Source: Torymus aiolomorphi (taxonomy: Eukaryota; Arthropoda; Insecta; Hymenoptera; Torymidae). From it: a stretch of 64,000 nt of DNA. Of the stretch, positions 1-8,630 are shown in pieces. The position numbers and the translations under genes are program-made. The stretch is from the NCBI GenBank assembly GCA_036365515.1, contig CM070877.1, positions 59,321,975 through 59,385,974 of the forward strand, written 5' to 3'. How positions within the stretch are numbered: position 1 is the stretch's first letter; each line of letters opens with the position of its first letter. The notes beneath the pieces were generated by a model, which saw nothing but the letters and a program-made list of their open reading frames with translations, had not been told where the DNA came from and made no database searches.

Positions 1-43
1 CAAAATTATTAATAGAATGTTTATTCCTTGGTCAAATATTATT

Positions 44-59
44 CGCCCTTAAAAGGATG
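44..59 (-). terminator. second histone-type 3' stem-loop of gene 1
   Basis: On the minus strand this reads as a six-base-pair stem with a TTTA loop, with one A/C mismatch and one G-U pair. It lies 45 bases beyond the better stem-loop at 105-120 and looks like a decayed duplicate. Its loop matches the UYUM loop of replication-dependent histone mRNA ends. It may be a relic with no function. Confidence 0.45.
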
Positions 60-104
60 GTTTTATATAATGTAACATTGATTCCAACGTTTAAATATTT
101 TTTT

Positions 105-120
105 TGCCCTTAAAAGGACA
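105..120 (-). terminator. histone-type 3' stem-loop of gene 1
   Basis: The minus strand reads TGTCCTTTTAAGGGCA: a six-base-pair stem (one G-U pair) closing a four-base TTTA loop, preceded by CAATC and about 80 bases after the stop codon of gene 1. The second pair is G-C, the loop is UUUA and the last stem pair is U-A, all as in histone mRNA stem-loops bound by SLBP. The equivalent position in the three paralogues carries the same type of structure, which makes chance unlikely. Confidence 0.65.
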
Positions 121-201
121 GATTGATGTTTAATTATAAAAAAAATATAATACATAAAATTCAAAAAAATTAGAAGTATAAAAATAATAATTGTAATTTA
201 C

Positions 202-699
202 TTAAAATTTAAATAAACAACGGCGAACATTATGGAGACATATTCTCTTTCGAGGTGTCTCCTCTTCATCAACAAATTTTATTATTTTATAGTACTTCTT
301 ATCCGCCGCATCATACACGGTGATGTACTCTGGAGGTGACTGGATCCTCTTCGGTACCTCTATGTACCGTTTCTCCGCGACATCATAAACTTTATTTGTC
401 AATATCGGGAGAGGTGAAGTTGTCATCGATGGTGATGTATAGGACGATACACTCAACGACGATCGTTCCATCTCTAGGTGTATTGATGATGATGGTGAAT
501 AGGCCCTGAAAGGCGGCGTTAGGTATGGAGGCAAATCGGGCATCAACTGAGGTAGCTCCAGTTCCTCATGAAAAACCATCGAAGGTGAGACGCTGGCCAT
601 CATCTCCAGCTCCATCATGCCATTGAGTACTAGCTGGTATAGATTAGAAGCCTCTCTCTCAATAATTTCGAGAATTGAGTGATCAGACATCGACTCCAT
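202..699 (-). CDS. gene 1: intact member of a histone-like-regulated small protein family
   Basis: This is a 165-residue intronless ORF, starting at ATG 699 with the TATA-like box about 35 bases upstream; the open frame to 792 lies upstream of that box, so I use the internal start. The protein begins MESMSDHSILEIIEREASNL, continues as a Ser/Pro-rich middle, then shows two related blocks (VYDVAEKRYIEV and VYDAADKKYYKI). The hydrophobic KIIKF stretch runs straight into DEEE, resembling a SUMO-interaction motif, and the end is basic and Cys-containing (VRRCLFKF). No signal peptide or membrane segment is visible. It is divergent to gene 2 and shares its promoter region. A histone-type stem-loop follows the stop codon, suggesting a non-polyadenylated, S-phase or egg/embryo transcript (inference). 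I do not recognise the family; it is the only undamaged copy of the four. Confidence 0.7.
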   Translation of the reverse strand: MESMSDHSILEIIEREASNLYQLVLNGMMELEMMASVSPSMVFHEELELPQLMPDLPPYLTPPFRAYSPSSSIHLEMERSSLSVSSYTSPSMTTSPLPILTNKVYDVAEKRYIEVPKRIQSPPEYITVYDAADKKYYKIIKFVDEEETPRKRICLHNVRRCLFKF

Positions 700-730
700 T
701 ATTCTGCCGAATGTGTTAAATTGCAACGCG

Positions 731-945
731 ACGTTATATTTATATGCTGCGTAAGCGGTGGGGTAGCAGTGGGCCGTGAATATCTGCTCCAATCAGAATG
801 CGATCGCATCTGCTCCGCTCCAATCAACGCGTTACATGAGCGATGACGGCGGTAAAGAGCTGCTCCGCTCCAATCAGCACGTTTGCTCAAGCGGTGGCAC
901 TTGCGCAGCGGCGAGCAAGTCCGCGCTTTGTGTATAAAACTGGAG
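731..945. promoter_or_regulatory. bidirectional promoter of genes 1 and 2
   Basis: Between the two divergent genes lie three copies of a GCTCCAATCA box (about 787, 818 and 868), the last two inside a longer repeated CTGCTCCGCTCCAATCA unit. TATAAAA at 933-939 sits about 37 bases upstream of the gene 2 start; a minus-strand TATA-like box (about 735-745) serves gene 1. The layout of reiterated CCAAT boxes between divergent TATA promoters resembles insect and vertebrate histone gene pairs. Transcription starts are inferred, near 960 for gene 2 (TTCAGCACA). Confidence 0.65.
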
Positions 946-975
946 CGCTTTCGTGAGTTCAGCACACTCGTCAAG

Positions 976-1508
976 ATGTGGAACGACGAACAAGTTCACG
1001 ATGAGACTAATCGCTATCTGCAGGCCTTGGAAGAGGACATGGGCATTGAGTCGGAGCAATTTCCTCGTCCGATAGCGATGATGAACTGAATGGAAAGTTG
1101 GCAAAAATGCGTGATGATATGATGCGACGGCTACGGGCCTTGGATGATATTTCGTCACCACTGCCAGCGCCGCCTTCAATATGCTCATATCATGAGTGGT
1201 TAGCGAGTGGTTACTTTCAGCCAGAGCCACCGCTCTCACCATCTCCGCAGTCGTTTGTATATCAAGAATCAGCGATTCAACCAACACCGGCATCAGCCTC
1301 GGCTTCTGAGTCACCACCACTTCCATCTCCGCCTTTGCATCCGTTGTCCCCACCGTCACCATCGCCCCCGCGTTTATCTCCGCCGAGGTATTTGCCTCCA
1401 AGCTCGGGGGATGCTCAAGTAACTCCTTGCGAAAGGTATCGACGTCGTCGCCGCTATCAGAATTTGAATGCAACTCATCGTTGTCGTTGTCGTCGTCGTC
1501 TATTTTAG
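976..1508 (+). pseudogene. gene 2: frameshifted member of the same family
   Basis: The ATG at 976, inside ACTCGTCAAGATGTGG, starts a frame that reads MWNDEQVHDETNRYLQALEE and stops at 1089. A second frame, open from 1050, continues with an acidic SSSDSDDELNG stretch, then a Pro/Ser-rich middle and an Arg/Cys tail ending CRCRRRLF at 1508, as in its paralogues. The frames must join by a one-base loss or two-base gain between about 1050 and 1065. The TATA box, CCAAT boxes and 3' stem-loop are all kept, so the break may be recent or an assembly error. No slippery heptamer is visible at the junction. A 199-residue antisense ORF (874-1473) overlaps it but has no promoter of its own. Confidence 0.6.
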
Positions 1509-1521
1509 TTATTTATCAATC

Positions 1522-1537
1522 CGCCCTTTTCAGGGCG
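1522..1537 (+). terminator. histone-type 3' stem-loop of gene 2
   Basis: CGCCCTTTTCAGGGCG forms a perfect six-base-pair stem with the canonical TTTC loop, 13 bases after the gene 2 stop codon and preceded by CAATC. Only the outermost pair (C-G instead of G-C) departs from the metazoan histone consensus. A purine-containing CAAGAGATAGC about 40 bases further on could be a U7 snRNA target, but that is a guess. Confidence 0.75.
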
Positions 1538-1544
1538 CTCATAT

Positions 1545-2440
1545 TTTTAAAACGTGGTTAAAACTATTTTTTTTTCTCAAGAGATAGCTCTCTGGTTTGG
1601 TGTTTTTTTTCTTGTAGAGAAAAAGAGAACAAATAATTATTGAGCTAAAATTTATTGATGTATTAAGGTAGTTATAAACCGACTATGTAATTTGAAATAT
1701 CAATATTCACCATTTAACCAAAGTAGTATAAATGTGCAAGATAGTTTTTTTTTATCTGAATAAATGTTTATTATTAGTAAGTAGTAATCATAAGTATAAT
1801 TGGTCAAGCTACAACCATCAGACCTATTTCTTTAAAAAAAAAAATAAAATTACATTAATTTCAAATTTTAACAAAGAAGTCCAAGAAATACTATGGTAAA
1901 TAATTAGTCTGTTAAAAGGAACGGTTAATATTATATAATTTGTATCCTGAATCAAATGTAATAGGACAACTTATATTGAAAACTATACATTTATATATTA
2001 AAATAGGTTTAAAGTTATTTTTAATGTATCGCTTTGAGAATCGCTGTAAATTAGTAAGGGTTTTTAAATTTGTTCTACTCCAGTTAATTGAATATTGCCG
2101 TTTTGATTCTAAATTTGACTTTATAGCTAATATATTTAAGTGAATAACTTAAATAACTATGCACTACATTACAATATACTATTATATTCTTTTTATATTT
2201 AATGTTTATTTGAATAATTTTGTTCTACTTTCATGTAGTAGCCCTGAAAGTGCTAGTTAGTGTTAGTCGCGACTCTCGCTCTAGAAGAGTTCAGACGATG
2301 TTTGGCTGAAAATTGGTTGTTAAAGATTATCGCTGGAGTATAACTTTACGCTCCTTTAATATATTCAAAGTTGTGACTTCTTCCGCTCCATCGCCTAGTT
2401 GGAAAATGATGCTTTGCAAATGTATACCCGTTATTTTATA
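1545..2440. other. AT-rich intergenic stretch, no gene seen
   Basis: This is AT-rich DNA between the gene 2 stem-loop and the gene 3 promoter. Short ORFs (for example 1940-2143) have no family motifs, promoter or stem-loop. From about 2230 the base composition rises towards the gene 3 promoter, but I see no recognisable element. Confidence 0.6.
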
Positions 2441-2451
2441 CATTTCTGTGC

Positions 2452-2535
2452 ACCAATCCGGACCAAGCAGCACTGGAAGGGGTAGAACGGCTTGAAAGAG
2501 TATAAAAGAAAGGTGCTTTCATGGTATCGGCACAC
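2452..2535 (+). promoter_or_regulatory. promoter of gene 3
   Basis: A GCACCAATCCGG box at about 2453 is followed by TATAAAAG at 2501-2508 and then TCGGCACACTCG, which matches the presumed start region of gene 2 (TTCAGCACACTCG). The ATG at 2521 is upstream of the expected transcription start and in another frame. Confidence 0.6.
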
Positions 2536-2543
2536 TCGTCAAG

Positions 2544-2960
2544 ATATGCGAGAAGCGTTGGAAGCAACTCTACAAAGAATTCGTAGCTAATCTCGCAAAT
2601 GTGGAAGAGGCTGATGAAACTTCTTCATTATTTTCGGAGTCACCGCCGTCCTCACCATCTCAACCATTGCAGAAGTTGGCTCACGAGTCTTCTTCGCCGC
2701 CACAACCTTCACCTCCACTACTCTCGCCACCGGTATGTTCACCTCCGGAGCGTGAGAGTAGTGTTGAGTCTCCTACATCATCAACTCAGCTGCCGCCAGT
2801 TTCACCAGGCTATGTGATGTTCTACAACCCGGAAGAAGAACTTTATTATGAGATACCGATCGCTGAGCTTAAAAGTGATAAAATCAATGTGCTGATTATT
2901 GATGATGAAGAACCTTCGAAGAGCCTGAACGTGGTGCGCTGTCGCGTTTCCACCAGATAA
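2544..2960 (+). pseudogene. gene 3: family member with start codon ATG replaced by ATA
   Basis: Aligning the leader with gene 2 (ACTCGTCAAG then ATG) puts ATA at 2544-2546 where the start codon should be. From there one frame runs without a stop to TAA at 2958-2960, about 138 codons: a basic/aromatic N-terminus (CEKRWKQLYKEF), a Ser/Pro-rich middle, the YNPEEELYYEI block, a strong SUMO-interaction-like NVLIIDDEEP motif and a RCRVSTR end. There is no in-frame ATG until late in the protein. The gene is therefore either dead by start-codon loss or begins at a non-AUG codon. The open frame, promoter and stem-loop are otherwise intact, which leaves the second possibility open. Confidence 0.6.
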
Positions 2961-2981
2961 TATATATTTAGAGTAACAATC

Positions 2982-2997
2982 CGCCCTTTTCAGGGCG
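2982..2997 (+). terminator. histone-type 3' stem-loop of gene 3
   Basis: CGCCCTTTTCAGGGCG, identical to the gene 2 copy, lies 21 bases after the stop codon, preceded by ACAATC and followed by ACCAAA, close to the ACCCA/ACCAA that flanks histone stem-loops. Confidence 0.75.
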
Positions 2998-2999
2998 AC

Positions 3000-3934
3000 C
3001 AAATATAAATAAGCTGAGCAAACTATTTCTAATTATAGTGAAGACACTTCCCAGCTGACCATCAACTGGGTCCTCCACGGGCCAGAAATCTATTGACATA
3101 CAAATCGATTGCCATTTGAACCGAAACTGTTCTGTGTGCAATATTTTTCAAATGTTTAATCAATTTTGAATATAGGCATACATTTCGATTATATACTAAT
3201 TCACCGATTTCATTACTACTTTTTATTAACTATTTCACTATATGTATGCAAACGAACTGCATGCCCCTATTATCAAACAGTATAAAAGAGTTTTTATTTT
3301 GAATCTCATTTACAATATAGTTTAAATATATAAATTTTTAAATTATTTTTGCTTTTAACTAAACTTTAAATTATTTGTGCATTTGTAAATAAACCTGCAA
3401 ATCAATACTATACATACCAATACTATACATATAAGCTACTAATATAGATTACCCCTCGATATATTTGTATAGAAATAGATATCAAATAGGTTTATTCATG
3501 ACGTATTGAATTAAAATAGTTAAACTTTGTTATGAAATCGCTACAAATTACAACCAGACATTTTATAACAAATTTATACCTAAAATATCACGATTAATAA
3601 AAAAAGATGTTACAACATAGAGAGATACTTTATAGAACAGGGGTATCAGTAAGAAAATAGCGTTTCATAGCAATACTTTCATTGATATTTATTTTTAAAA
3701 TAAAACGATTTCATATAAATACTACGTTTAAACAACTTTGTGAAAATCGTTGTATACGAATTTTTATCTCATTAGCTTGAAATAATAATAGTTTGTTGTT
3801 AAAATGTATTGGTTCTGAAAAGAACCTATTTAAGGTTACAAACATTTATGAGTAAAAACCACAAGACAGGATCTACAAAACATAAAGGTTCATGAAAAGA
3901 TTGATTCTCTCAGTGTTTTATTTTTTTTTCCAAA
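3000..3934. other. AT-rich intergenic stretch, no gene seen
   Basis: Very AT-rich sequence with no ORF above about 65 codons, no promoter-like CCAAT/TATA pair and no repeat that I can align to other parts of the window. It ends at the 103-bp tandem array. Confidence 0.6.
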
Positions 3935-4472
3935 TACGCGATCGGTCATAACACCAAACTGTGATTTGAAAACATAAGCGAGTAAAAGACGTACGCGAAA
4001 AGAATCTCGTATTCTCAAACATACAGCCGGTTATACACCTCACTGCGAATGAAAATACAAGTGAGAAAAACATGCACGCGGCGAGTAAAAGACGTACGCG
4101 AAAAGAGTCTCGTATTCTCAAATGAGTAGCCGGTTATACACCTAACTGCGAATGAAAATACAAGTGAGAAAAACATGCACGCGGCGAGTAAAAGACGTAC
4201 GCGAGAAGAGCCTCGTATTCTCAAATGAGCAGCCGGTTATACACCTAACTGCGATTGAAAATACAAGTGAGAAAAACATGCACGCGGCGAGTAAAAGACG
4301 TACGCGAGAAGAGTCTCACATTCGCAAACAAGCAGCCGGTTAAAACATCTAACTGCTGTTTGAAAACGCGAGTGAGGAAACGTTAACATGCACGCAGAGA
4401 GATCTAAGCGAGTCGCATTTCACACATCCAAATATGCAGTCGGTTAAAACACCTAACTGCGATTTGCAACGG
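3935..4472. repeat. 103-bp tandem array (about five units)
   Basis: The landmark GCGAGTAAAAGACG occurs at 3978, 4081, 4184 and 4287, a constant 103-bp spacing, and each unit carries an AGCCGGTTATACACCTAACT-like segment. A fifth, more divergent unit runs to about 4472. Neighbouring units differ at only a few positions. The short ORFs inside it simply follow the repeat. It is a local minisatellite upstream of gene 4; a role in regulation is not shown. Confidence 0.85.
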
Positions 4473-4477
4473 TGAAA

Positions 4478-4481
<4 letters not shown>

Positions 4482-4552
<71 letters not shown>
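4482..4552. repeat. (GA)n microsatellite
   Basis: Uninterrupted GA dinucleotides over about 71 bases, directly after the 103-bp array and about 250 bases upstream of the gene 4 TATA box. In flies such runs bind GAGA factor; here that is only a possibility. Confidence 0.95.
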
Positions 4553-4553
<1 letters not shown>

Positions 4554-4685
4554 ATTTTCCATCGCATTCGCCGGGCGCGTCTCATATATAGGGATCGTCG
4601 AAGTTCTCGCGAATTATGATGAACGGTCGTTGTAGCGGCGTAGAGCTATTCCGCAACAATCGGCGTGCGGCCGCATCTGTTCTGC

Positions 4686-4838
4686 GCCAATGCTGAGCGG
4701 CGGCGGCGAAGAGCTGCTCCGCACCAATCACGGGGTTTGCTCGAGCGGAGGCGGTGGCGGCTGCTCTCGCTCAGCGGCGTGCAGGTCCGTGCTTCGTGTA
4801 TAAAACTAGGCGCATTCGGGAGTTCCGTACATTCGCTA
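4686..4838 (+). promoter_or_regulatory. promoter of gene 4
   Basis: GCGCCAATGC (about 4686) and GCACCAATCA (about 4722) precede TATAAAA at 4799-4805 and a start-like TTCCGTACATTCG. The stretch around the second box (GAGCTGCTCCGCACCAATCA) is nearly identical to the gene 2 promoter, so the copies arose by duplication including their promoters. Confidence 0.65.
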
Positions 4839-4840
4839 AG

Positions 4841-5272
4841 ACGAGTTCGTTGGATTTGCTGTGCGAAGTTGCATCTACTGCGTTGGCTGAAGAAGTGTCG
4901 ACTGAGATGGCGTCTCCCTAACCCTCAAGTGCATCACCATCATCATAGGTGCGAGCCTCGATATCTATACTAACACATAGTCCGGATTCTCTGGACCATA
5001 TGTTAGTATATGATGTCGAGGCTGGGCGGTACCTTGAGGAGTCGTGGACTGCGCAACCACCACAGCACCCGCAGCGCCCGCAGCTGCAGCAGTTAGAACA
5101 ACACCCGCAGCAACAGCAACAACATCCGCAGCAGCAACAGCGGCTACTAGACCAGCAGCGGTCACCTGAGGTTATCTTGATCGACTCAGCTGAGTCATCA
5201 CCCGAGGTCGAAATCCTATATATTACTCGCTGTAGGAGCCAGGTCGCACAAGTTGCCCGACAACTATTTTAA
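4841..5272 (+). pseudogene. gene 4: family member with ACG start site and two stops
   Basis: The leader aligned with gene 2 gives ATTCGCTAAG followed by ACG at 4841 in place of ATG. In the same frame TAA (4919-4921) and TAG (4946-4948) interrupt a Ser-rich middle, after which the frame is open to 5272: DHMLVYDVEAGRYLEES, a Gln/Pro-rich expansion made of CAG-like codons, the SUMO-interaction-like EVILIDSAES, and a RCRSQ...RQLF tail. The conserved tail and stem-loop show common descent with genes 1-3. With three disabling changes this is a pseudogene unless the ORF from about 4949 is used alone. Confidence 0.65.
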
Positions 5273-5289
5273 TTTTGTTATTATCAATC

Positions 5290-5305
5290 CGCCCTCTTCA
5301 GGGCG
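5290..5305 (+). terminator. histone-type 3' stem-loop of gene 4
   Basis: CGCCCTCTTCAGGGCG forms the same six-base-pair stem with a CTTC loop, 17 bases after the stop codon and preceded by TCAATC. The first loop base is C instead of the usual U, the only such change among the family. Confidence 0.7.
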
Positions 5306-5409
5306 ACTATATATTTAAACGTGAAATAAAATTATTCACCAGCACACACATCCACATACACTCACTAGATCCTCACTTATCCTGAATCCTCACTCCAATC
5401 CATGAGCTC

Positions 5410-5491
5410 GAATCCCCACGTGAGCCCGAATCCCCACGTGGTCCCGAATCCCCACATGGTCCCGAATCCTCACGTGGTCCCGAATCCCCAT
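5410..5491. repeat. 18-bp tandem repeat (five units)
   Basis: The unit GAATCCCCACGTGGTCCC begins at 5410, 5428, 5446, 5464 and 5482 with a few substitutions; most units contain CACGTG, an E-box palindrome. It sits exactly between the gene cluster and the Helitron remnant. Confidence 0.85.
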
Positions 5492-5509
5492 AGCTCATCT
5501 ACTTGTTTT

Positions 5510-6631
5510 CTATAAAAAATAAACGATAATGAAGAAGATTCTCCTGTATTTAATGTAATTCTTGGAATAAAAACTCTATTACCTACTTTTTCTCCTGTTA
5601 ATATTTCTACTTCAATATTATATCTAAATAATTTGGTTATTTTAAGTCAAGTACCGTTACACAAACCTTCGTGTATACTCAAATTTCTAATTAACATAAC
5701 AATAGCATTAACTTTTAAATCTAATTTATGAGGTGGCAAACCTTCATAAATATTGTTTAATGTTTCTATTGGAAAAAGTAGATGAATGTTGTCATCACTT
5801 TGATCAACACCTTTATGAGTCGCATAATCTGTACTATAATAAGTCTTCTTATCACCATTTAATAACATTAAAATTTTTTTATTCAAAAATTTAATGTCTT
5901 CATTATGAGGTGCTAAAATAACACGATCATAATCATTTATTTTATTAATATTTTTATAAATTTGTAAGCAACCATCGTTAGTTCTCCAATTATTAGGTAT
6001 TATAAAAGGATTTATATTACCGTCTCCAATTTTTAATAATAATTTTGAGAATTCATTATTCTGAGAACGAATATTGAGTTTTAATTTGAAAATTTTAAAT
6101 AAATGCCAAAGTTCAGAATATTTAATAGTGTCTTCAATTATAGCAGTTCAATTAAAATCACCTCCTAAAATCATTAATTTTCCCCTAAAAGGTAAATCGT
6201 TTGTACATAAATCTCTTAAAGCTCTGTCAAAATTTTTAAAGCTTTTTTGGGTATCATAGATGCTTCATCCCAAATTATGACTTCTGTTTCTCTTAATTTC
6301 TTTTTATCTGATTCTAATTTTAAAAAAGAATTTTCAATACTATTTAAATCTAATGGTAATCTAAAGGTTCTATGAGTAGTCATTGCTTTGGGTAATAGAA
6401 TAGACGCTATACCACTCCAAGCCATTGATATAATATTTTTTCCTTTTGATAGAAAATAATAAATTAAAGTTTTATATAAAAATGTTTTACCCGAGCCTCC
6501 AGGACTGTCTATAAAATTTATTTTATTTATATTTTTTATAAGTTGTTTGCAAATAAATTTTTTATCTTCATTTAATTTTGTAAACATAACTTCGAATATT
6601 TCCGTACTAATTGAAATTATTTTACTATCGT
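5510..6631 (-). pseudogene. Helitron (Rep/PIF1-type) helicase, C-terminal part
   Basis: The minus-strand reading shows a PIF1-like superfamily 1 helicase: Walker A in FIDSPGGSGKTFLYKTLI (about 6495-6440), Walker B in TEVIIWDEASM (about 6290-6250), and further left the Helitron-typical LPPHKLDLKVNAIVMLIRNL (about 5740-5680). Stops and frameshifts separate the 6587-6216 and 5886-5647 ORFs. The gene ends abruptly at about 5510 in the LPF...RRQ region. The missing upstream part is at 60088-60417, 53 kb away, because a nested insertion split the gene at 6631. In the family this protein unwinds DNA during rolling-circle transposition. Confidence 0.8.
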
Positions 6632-6761
6632 ATTGCTTCCTCCTAGAGGAAGCTTTGTGATAGTAAATTTTTGAGTTGTTGTAAAAATATGTTATAATTG
6701 TGTTCCGAGGTGTTAGGAATCAAAATACATGGTTTTTGAAAAATGTCTGTATGGATGTATG

Positions 6762-6762
<1 letters not shown>

Positions 6763-6830
<68 letters not shown>
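6763..6830. repeat. (TG)n microsatellite inside R1
   Basis: About 68 bases of TG repeats with a single interruption. Other R1 copies have a shorter CA/TG tract at the corresponding position (29440-29465 and 33808-33828), so the microsatellite belongs to the repeat. Confidence 0.95.
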
Positions 6831-6831
<1 letters not shown>

Positions 6832-7245
6832 ACGTACACGCCTGGATCTCAGCTTCTACTCGGTCGATTTTGACCGGACAGGTCTCATTTTTTTTGGTTT
6901 TTTTGCGTGATGGCGGGTCAAAAATCCATTTTTTGATTGGAGCGATGCTTTTTTGTTTTTTTTTCAAATTTTCGATTTTCTCAAAACTGTTTCTTGATTT
7001 TTTTTAATGATAGGATCGAGTTATTCGAATCTGATGGGTAGCGTTCGAAAGAGAATTAAAATACCTATATTTTCTAAAAAAAAAAAAAAAGTTTCTCGCT
7101 ATAACGGTTCTTTTGTTATTAACAAAAACGTGTTTTTATTTAGAAGCTTATAGCTCCTAAACTTAACGGTCAATTTTTTTGAGAAAAATCATGATAATAA
7201 AGAATAAAAAAGCTAAAATCTGTTAAAATTTGAATACATTCTGTA

Positions 7246-7658
7246 GGCTAGATTTTGAGTAAAAAATTGAAAAATGAAAAAAATTAGTTTTGTATGTCCA
7301 ACGATTACAAGAGTAAAATTGACTTAATGGCTTCAAAATTCCTTTTAGAGGTAGATTTTTTATATTCAGATACATAGAGCCGTTCTCAAGAAATTACGAT
7401 TTTAAAAAAAGTCAACAAATTTTTAACCTCAAATATCTCTGAAATTTATGGACCATTCATTTCAGAGATATTTGAGGTTAAAAATTTTTTGACTTTTTTT
7501 AAAATCGTAATTTCTCGAGAACGGCTCTATGTATCTGAATATAAAAAATCTACCTCTAAAAGGAATTTTGAAGCCTTTAAGTCAATTTTACTCTTGTAAT
7601 CGTGGGACATACAAAACTAATTTTTTTCATTTTTCAATTTTTTACTCAAAATCTAGCC
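7246..7658. repeat. large inverted repeat with 200-bp arms
   Basis: Arms 7246-7445 and 7459-7658 are near-perfect reverse complements around a 13-base loop, so the DNA can fold into a cruciform and any transcript into a long hairpin. Part of the right arm is repeated again at about 7688-7795. Related sequence recurs in the R1 copy at 31934-33955 without the duplicated arm. Confidence 0.8.
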
Positions 7659-8630
7659 GAGAAAAGTTCTCGGTCGAGTTCTTTGGGCAAAATGAATGGT
7701 CCATAAATTTCAGAGATATTTGAGGTTAAAAATTTTTTGACTTCTTTTAAAATCGTAATTTCTCGAGAACGGCTCTATGTATCTGAATGGGTGGGTGGCA
7801 TTCGAAAGAGAATTAAAATACCTATATTTTCTAAAAAAAATTAATTTTCTATCTATCACGGTTCTTTAATTATCATCAAAAACAAAAACGTGTTTTTTTT
7901 TTTAAACTCATAACTCTAATGATGTTATCATCAGTATATTATAAAAGTATATAGTATTGGCGTCAAAATGTAATATGTTTGAATTTTTAAGATTGAATTC
8001 TTGAAGAAGATTCACCTAGTACCTCGGCAAAACAAAAAAAAAAAATTCAATATTATATTATACAAATGGGGATAACATTAAATTCAAGGTTTTAATTATT
8101 TTTTTTTGTATTGATTTTATGCGTTTTTGAACCTAAAAAGCAAGGCTAAATTCATTTTCGCGATTTTACATAATTTTAGAGCAGAGGGAGAGAATGAATT
8201 TCTTTACACGATAGGAAAAAAAAGTAACTTTTTAGAACATATTTTTATGCAGGAAAACGCCGAAAATCATTCATGTGTTACAAAAATTAATTTAATGTCT
8301 AAATTCAAAAAGATTTATATTTTATTTTTAAAAAACGCGCAGTGATATCTACCGCTAGGTGGTGTGGAATGAGGAAACGTCATTGAGTAGGCATTCGATG
8401 ATATTTTTTTTCATTTTTAAAAAACCAACCAACAAAATAAATTAAAATGTTTAAAAATTATATCTATTATAATCTATTATAATTATGAATTATGCATTAT
8501 GAATGCATTATATTCTGCATTATTATAATTTATTTGTGAGTTATGAAATTTTTTCAAAAAACACGTTTTTGTTAATAACAAAAGAACAATGATAGCTATA
8601 AATTTCTTTTTTTCTTAAAAAATATGAATT

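Larger units (their letters stand above)
6632..8630 (-). mobile_element. R1 repeat copy 1, left portion (hairpin-ended, Helentron-like)
   Basis: The segment begins with the palindrome GCTTCCTCCTAGAGGAAGC at 6635-6653 and includes a (TG)n tract and a 200-bp-armed inverted repeat. The matching other end (TGCCAATGAATTGGCAGCGG at about 60063) lies at 59755-60087, beyond gypsy element A, which inserted at 8630 with a GAAT duplication. Two further copies, at 28655-29596 and 31934-33955, share both ends. No coding capacity is visible. A 3'-terminal hairpin, a subterminal copy of GCTTCCTC at the other end and a microsatellite core resemble non-autonomous Helentrons; the assignment is tentative. Confidence 0.6.

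Noticed and set aside
1048..1065. Programmed frameshift in gene 2
   Set aside because: No slippery heptamer or downstream structure is visible, and the intact paralogue needs no shift; a mutation or sequence error is simpler.
874..1473. 199-codon antisense ORF opposite gene 2
   Set aside because: It lies wholly opposite the gene 2 frame, has no promoter or 3' signal of its own, and the paralogues do not keep it open. The GC-rich, Pro/Ser-coding plus strand explains the lack of stops.
3935..4472. 103-bp tandem array considered as a CRISPR array or coding repeat
   Set aside because: Units are contiguous with no unique spacers, and the small ORFs in it follow the repeat; the genome is eukaryotic.
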